NCBI GenBank assembly: GCA_023395435.1
Contig: JAEWZG010000011.1
Coordinates: 1 to 8,410, forward strand
Direction: 5' to 3'
DNA from: Bacillota bacterium
GTDB taxonomy: Bacteria; Bacillota; Clostridia; Oscillospirales; Ruminococcaceae
Length of the DNA stretch: 8,410 nucleotides
A program made the translations under genes and the position numbers. The notes under the pieces were generated by a model, which was not told where the DNA came from, searched no databases, and saw only the letters and a program-made list of their open reading frames with translations. Each line of letters starts with the position of its first letter. The first letter of the stretch is position 1. Positions 5,795-8,410 of the stretch are shown here, piece after piece.

Positions 5795-6586
5795 ATGAAG
5801 AAAATTAAAAACCGCAAAGGTTTTTCACTTGTTGAAGTTATTGTTTCAATGCTGATTGTGTCAATAATTCTGACTTTTGCTACTTCATTTCTCTTCACTG
5901 GTGAAAAAATGTTTGCTAATTCCATAAAGGGCAATACTGGCAAGATGATTGGTGATAATGTACTTGAGTTTATCTCTGAAAGATTGACATATGCAACAAA
6001 TATTGAGGTTATAAAGAGTGCAGATTTATCATCAGCAAAATATAAAAATATTATCTATATGAATCCTGAGAAGACCATTGGCTTCAAAACCCCAATTAGC
6101 AATAAAGAAAATTTATACTCAACAGATTATTATAATGGCAATACAATAAAACTTATCGTTATTGTATTGCCCGATAATTGTATGAAGGTGACTGTTAAGG
6201 TAATGGATAAGGGTGAGGAACAGTATTCTACCTATAGTGTCATAAAGCTTATGAATCTTAAGTTACTAAATAATAGTATTGATGTTGATAATGCATATAT
6301 TTCAAAGGAAATTGAAAGCCCTATAATATCATTTGAAGAAAGTGCAGGGAAAACAACATCAGGTGAGGATGAGATTACTGAAACTTCAACATGGAATACA
6401 GTAGATTTACATTATGATGGGAAGTCATATCAGCTAAAGCTTGAACGTAACAAGATTTATATTTATAATGGCCGAAAATTCAAAGCAAAAGATAATGCAA
6501 ATGTTTTTGATAGTAATCCAGATGGACTTCCATTTCCTGAACCATGGAACGAAAAATTTTCAAAACATCTTATTGAAATTACATAA
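5795..6586 (+). CDS. Minor prepilin (PilW/PilJ-like) with one C-terminal carbohydrate-binding-like module
   Basis: The 263-residue protein starts MKKIKNRKG|FSLVEVIVS, a textbook class III leader with Glu14 at mature position 5, and a hydrophobic helix to about residue 35. An amphipathic helix (about 36-65) leads into a beta-rich body with strands near 116-137 and 143-160, the size usual for PilW/GspJ-type subunits. After an acidic Ser/Thr-rich linker (181-198) comes a C-terminal unit (about 216-259) with the core NKIYIYNGRKFKAK (219-232), Pro242 and Pro250-Trp251. It resembles the modules of the preceding prepilin. AAGGAAG (5781-5787), starting in the upstream stop codon, precedes the ATG by 7 bases. 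Likely forms a tip complex with the two preceding minor prepilins. The prepilin call is firm; the family subtype and ligand are inferred. Confidence 0.82.
   Translation: MKKIKNRKGFSLVEVIVSMLIVSIILTFATSFLFTGEKMFANSIKGNTGKMIGDNVLEFISERLTYATNIEVIKSADLSSAKYKNIIYMNPEKTIGFKTPISNKENLYSTDYYNGNTIKLIVIVLPDNCMKVTVKVMDKGEEQYSTYSVIKLMNLKLLNNSIDVDNAYISKEIESPIISFEESAGKTTSGEDEITETSTWNTVDLHYDGKSYQLKLERNKIYIYNGRKFKAKDNANVFDSNPDGLPFPEPWNEKFSKHLIEIT
6440..6571 (+). other. Carbohydrate-binding-like module C (residues 216-259 of the minor prepilin)
   Basis: The core IYIYNGRKFKAKDNAN followed by NP and a closing PW aligns by eye with module B (VLWNGNYYVFTIAN, then PP and W). One Trp at the end and no Trp-Trp pair makes it a weaker match than A and B. 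Confidence 0.45.
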
Positions 6587-6606
6587 TAGCTTTATAATTT
6601 ATTAGT

Positions 6607-6614
6607 AAAGGGTG
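6607..6614 (+). promoter_or_regulatory. Ribosome binding site deciding the TTG start of pilB
   Basis: AAAGGGTG lies 6 bases before TTG at 6621. The in-frame GTG at 6612 is part of this same site and would have no upstream site of its own. Confidence 0.55.
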
Positions 6615-6620
6615 AAAACA

Positions 6621-8282
6621 TTGTCAAAAAATATACCTATCGGTGAAGTGCTAAAGGAATATGGATATATAACAGAAGAACATATTAAGAAAGCTTTGGA
6701 ATATCAGAAGGATCATACTGATAAAAGACTTGGTGATATTCTTATTATACTTGGTTTTGTTACCGAATCGCAGATGCTTGAGGCTCTGGGAAAGCGTCTT
6801 GGTATCAAGAAGATTTCCTTTAATGATGTTCCAATTGATATTGATGCAGTAAAGATTGTTCCAAAGCAGCTTTGCTTAAAATACAATCTTATTGCTTTTT
6901 CAAAAGAGGGTGGACAGCTCAAAGTTGCAATCAACGACCCTTTGAATTATTATGCTATAGAAGATATCCGGCTTCTTGCAAATATGCCGATAGAGATATA
7001 TCTATGTGAAAAGAAAAATATCGTTTCTCAGATAGACTATTATTATGCCGAAATTGAAGCAAGAAGCGTTGCTGAAATAGCAAGACCGGAAATTCAGGAG
7101 GCTGTTGCCGAAGGATCTGATTCATCTGATGAAACTCCAGTAGTAAAGCTTCTTAATTCCTTGCTTATAAAAGGATATAATTCCAACGCGAGTGATATTC
7201 ATATTGAGCCTTTTGAAGACAGTACTTATGTACGAATAAGAATAGATGGTATGATAATTGATTATGTTAAAATAGCAAAATCACTTCATAACTCAATAAT
7301 TGCAAGAATTAAAATTATGTCCAATATGAATATAGCTGAAAAGCGCGTGCCTCAGGATGGCCACTTCAAGCAGACTATTGATGGGATTGAACTTAACGTG
7401 CGTATTTCTGTTATTCCTACTGCTTATGGTGAAAAGGCCGTGCTAAGATTCCTTGTTACAAACACAAAGCTTGATAATAAAGAATTCTTTGGTATGAGCA
7501 GAGAAAACTATGAAAAGTTTAATTTTATGCTCAAGAAACCGCACGGAATTATTTATATAACTGGTCCTACAGGAAGTGGCAAGACGACAACACTATATAT
7601 GGCAATTGAAAGGCTTGCTAAAAACCCAGTAAATATTTCAACCATTGAAGACCCTGTTGAAAAGAATCTCCCTAGGATTAATCAGATGCAAGTGAATTTA
7701 CAGGCAGGCTTGACATTTGAAATTGGCTTGCGTGCTCTTTTAAGACAGGATCCTGACATAATAATGGTCGGAGAAACACGTGATGCACAGACAGCATCAA
7801 TTTCAGTAAGTGCCGCTATTACTGGGCACCTTGTTCTTTCAACACTTCATACAAATGATGCAATATCAACCATTGCACGTCTTGAGGATATGGGAGTCGA
7901 CCCTTATCTTATTGCAAGTTCACTAAATGGTGTTGTTGCGCAGAGACTTGTCAGAAAAATCTGTCCGAACTGTAAGAAGGCATATACTCCATCTGAAAAT
8001 GAACTTCGTCTATTAAATTCAAATACGGTTAAATTATACAAAGGTGAGGGCTGTCACATATGTAACTTTACTGGTTACAAAGGTCGACAATCAATTCACG
8101 AAATCGTAATAATTGATAAGGAAATTGTCAAGATGATTAGTGCCAAAAAGCCTATTGAGGATATATATGATTATGCCACAACTAAGCTTCATATGCAGAC
8201 ACTTTTCGATAGTATGAAAGAGCTTGTAACAGGCGGCATCTCCACTATTGAAGAGCTTTTAAAGCTAAGCTATAATGTCTAA
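6621..8282 (+). CDS. pilB: PilB/GspE-type pilus assembly ATPase
   Basis: A cytoplasmic hexameric ATPase that powers pilus extension by turning the PilC platform. Counted from the TTG start the protein has 553 residues, normal for PilB. An N-terminal MshEN-like domain (about 1-145) opens IPIGEVLKEYGYITEEHI, followed by the catalytic domain. Walker A is GPTGSGKTTTL (315-325), the Asp box is STIEDPVE (340-347), Walker B is LLRQDPDIIMVGE (373-385) and the His box is TGHLVLSTLHT (401-411). A zinc site is formed by Cys448/Cys451 and Cys478/Cys481. All look intact. The zinc-binding tetracysteine and long N-terminal domain mark it as an extension ATPase rather than PilT. A GTG at 6612 would add three residues, but it overlaps the ribosome binding site. 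Unusually for such clusters the ATPase gene comes last, 34 bases after the prepilin stop, and is followed by the terminator. Confidence 0.96.
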   Translation: MSKNIPIGEVLKEYGYITEEHIKKALEYQKDHTDKRLGDILIILGFVTESQMLEALGKRLGIKKISFNDVPIDIDAVKIVPKQLCLKYNLIAFSKEGGQLKVAINDPLNYYAIEDIRLLANMPIEIYLCEKKNIVSQIDYYYAEIEARSVAEIARPEIQEAVAEGSDSSDETPVVKLLNSLLIKGYNSNASDIHIEPFEDSTYVRIRIDGMIIDYVKIAKSLHNSIIARIKIMSNMNIAEKRVPQDGHFKQTIDGIELNVRISVIPTAYGEKAVLRFLVTNTKLDNKEFFGMSRENYEKFNFMLKKPHGIIYITGPTGSGKTTTLYMAIERLAKNPVNISTIEDPVEKNLPRINQMQVNLQAGLTFEIGLRALLRQDPDIIMVGETRDAQTASISVSAAITGHLVLSTLHTNDAISTIARLEDMGVDPYLIASSLNGVVAQRLVRKICPNCKKAYTPSENELRLLNSNTVKLYKGEGCHICNFTGYKGRQSIHEIVIIDKEIVKMISAKKPIEDIYDYATTKLHMQTLFDSMKELVTGGISTIEELLKLSYNV

Positions 8283-8295
8283 TAATTACAAATTG

Positions 8296-8328
8296 TCACC
8301 TGCCAAATTCAAGCTGGCAGGTGATTTT
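8296..8328 (+). terminator. Intrinsic terminator at the end of the pilus cluster
   Basis: A perfect 10-bp GC-containing stem, TCACCTGCCA (8296-8305) with TGGCAGGTGA (8315-8324), and a 9-base loop are followed by TTTT (8325-8328). It starts 14 bases after the pilB stop codon and marks the end of the transcription unit. Confidence 0.85.
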
Positions 8329-8368
8329 ATGTCAGATTGTTAAATTAATTACAATGTGGTTAAAATTG

Positions 8369-8397
8369 TTTACAACTAATAAAATATATGTTAATAT
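8369..8397 (+). promoter_or_regulatory. Possible sigma-A-type promoter for a gene beyond the window
   Basis: TTTACA (8369-8374) as -35, a 17-base spacer, and TAATAT (8392-8397) as -10, preceded by an extended TG at 8389-8390. The -10 matches the consensus at only 4 of 6 positions, but the location after a terminator in non-coding DNA fits. AT-rich sequence gives many chance matches. Confidence 0.4.
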
Positions 8398-8410
8398 GAC
8401 TATGTGAACA

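Noticed and set aside
6593..6598. TATAAT before pilB as an internal promoter
   Set aside because: The -10 is perfect, but the sequence 17 bases upstream (TTATTG, 6570-6575) matches the -35 consensus at only two positions, and such hexamers are frequent in AT-rich DNA.
1..8282. Competence comG operon or a type II secretion system instead of a type IV pilus
   Set aside because: comG operons begin with comGA/comGB and lack PilM/N/O; a T2SS would need secretin and GspL/M-type proteins. The INLLLP motif and PilM-like gene fit a pilus.
8336..8369. ATTGT / ACAAT half-sites at 8336-8340, 8351-8355 and 8365-8369 as an operator
   Set aside because: Five-base AT-rich repeats with uneven spacing are expected by chance here; there is no extended symmetry.
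1..8410. tRNA, rRNA, CRISPR array, insertion sequence or riboswitch
   Set aside because: I saw no cloverleaf, spaced direct repeats, transposase or terminal inverted repeats; almost the whole window is coding, and no gap exceeds 130 bases.

Overview
The window holds one co-directional gene cluster, all on the + strand, that encodes most of a type IV pilus machine. The DNA is AT-rich, genes sit a few bases apart or overlap, and nearly every start has a strong AGGAGG-type ribosome binding site. There are inner-membrane alignment proteins (PilM, PilN and PilO types) but no PilP lipoprotein and no PilQ secretin. Together this points to a low-GC monoderm Firmicute of the Clostridia type, perhaps a gut or rumen relative of Ruminococcus. 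The taxon is inference only.

Layout. Bases 1-401 are the 3' part of a major pilin gene whose start lies outside the window. A perfect 12-bp hairpin (426-455) separates it from the rest. Then follow a prepilin peptidase (484-1242), the PilC platform protein (1258-2445), a PilM-like actin-fold protein (2456-3355), PilN-like (3367-3978) and PilO-like (3971-4552) bitopic proteins, three minor prepilins (4563-5015, 5029-5781, 5795-6586) and the PilB/GspE-type assembly ATPase (about 6621-8282). A good intrinsic terminator at 8296-8328 closes the cluster. The last 80 bases hold a possible promoter for a downstream gene.

How it works together. The peptidase should trim and methylate the prepilins. 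PilB, docked on PilC and coupled through the PilM/N/O-like subcomplex, would drive pilus extension. The minor prepilins would prime the fibre and sit at its tip. No PilT-type retraction ATPase is present in the window.

Two things stand out. First, two adjacent minor prepilins end in short Trp/Tyr/Gly-rich modules that resemble carbohydrate-binding family 5/12 domains (two copies in one protein, one in the next), suggesting a polysaccharide-binding pilus tip. Second, the prepilin peptidase has an intact zinc-binding N-terminal domain but has lost both catalytic aspartates of the A24 family: the first is Glu, and the GxGD motif is gone. Yet it sits among at least four apparent prepilins. The PilM-like protein also has eroded nucleotide-binding motifs.
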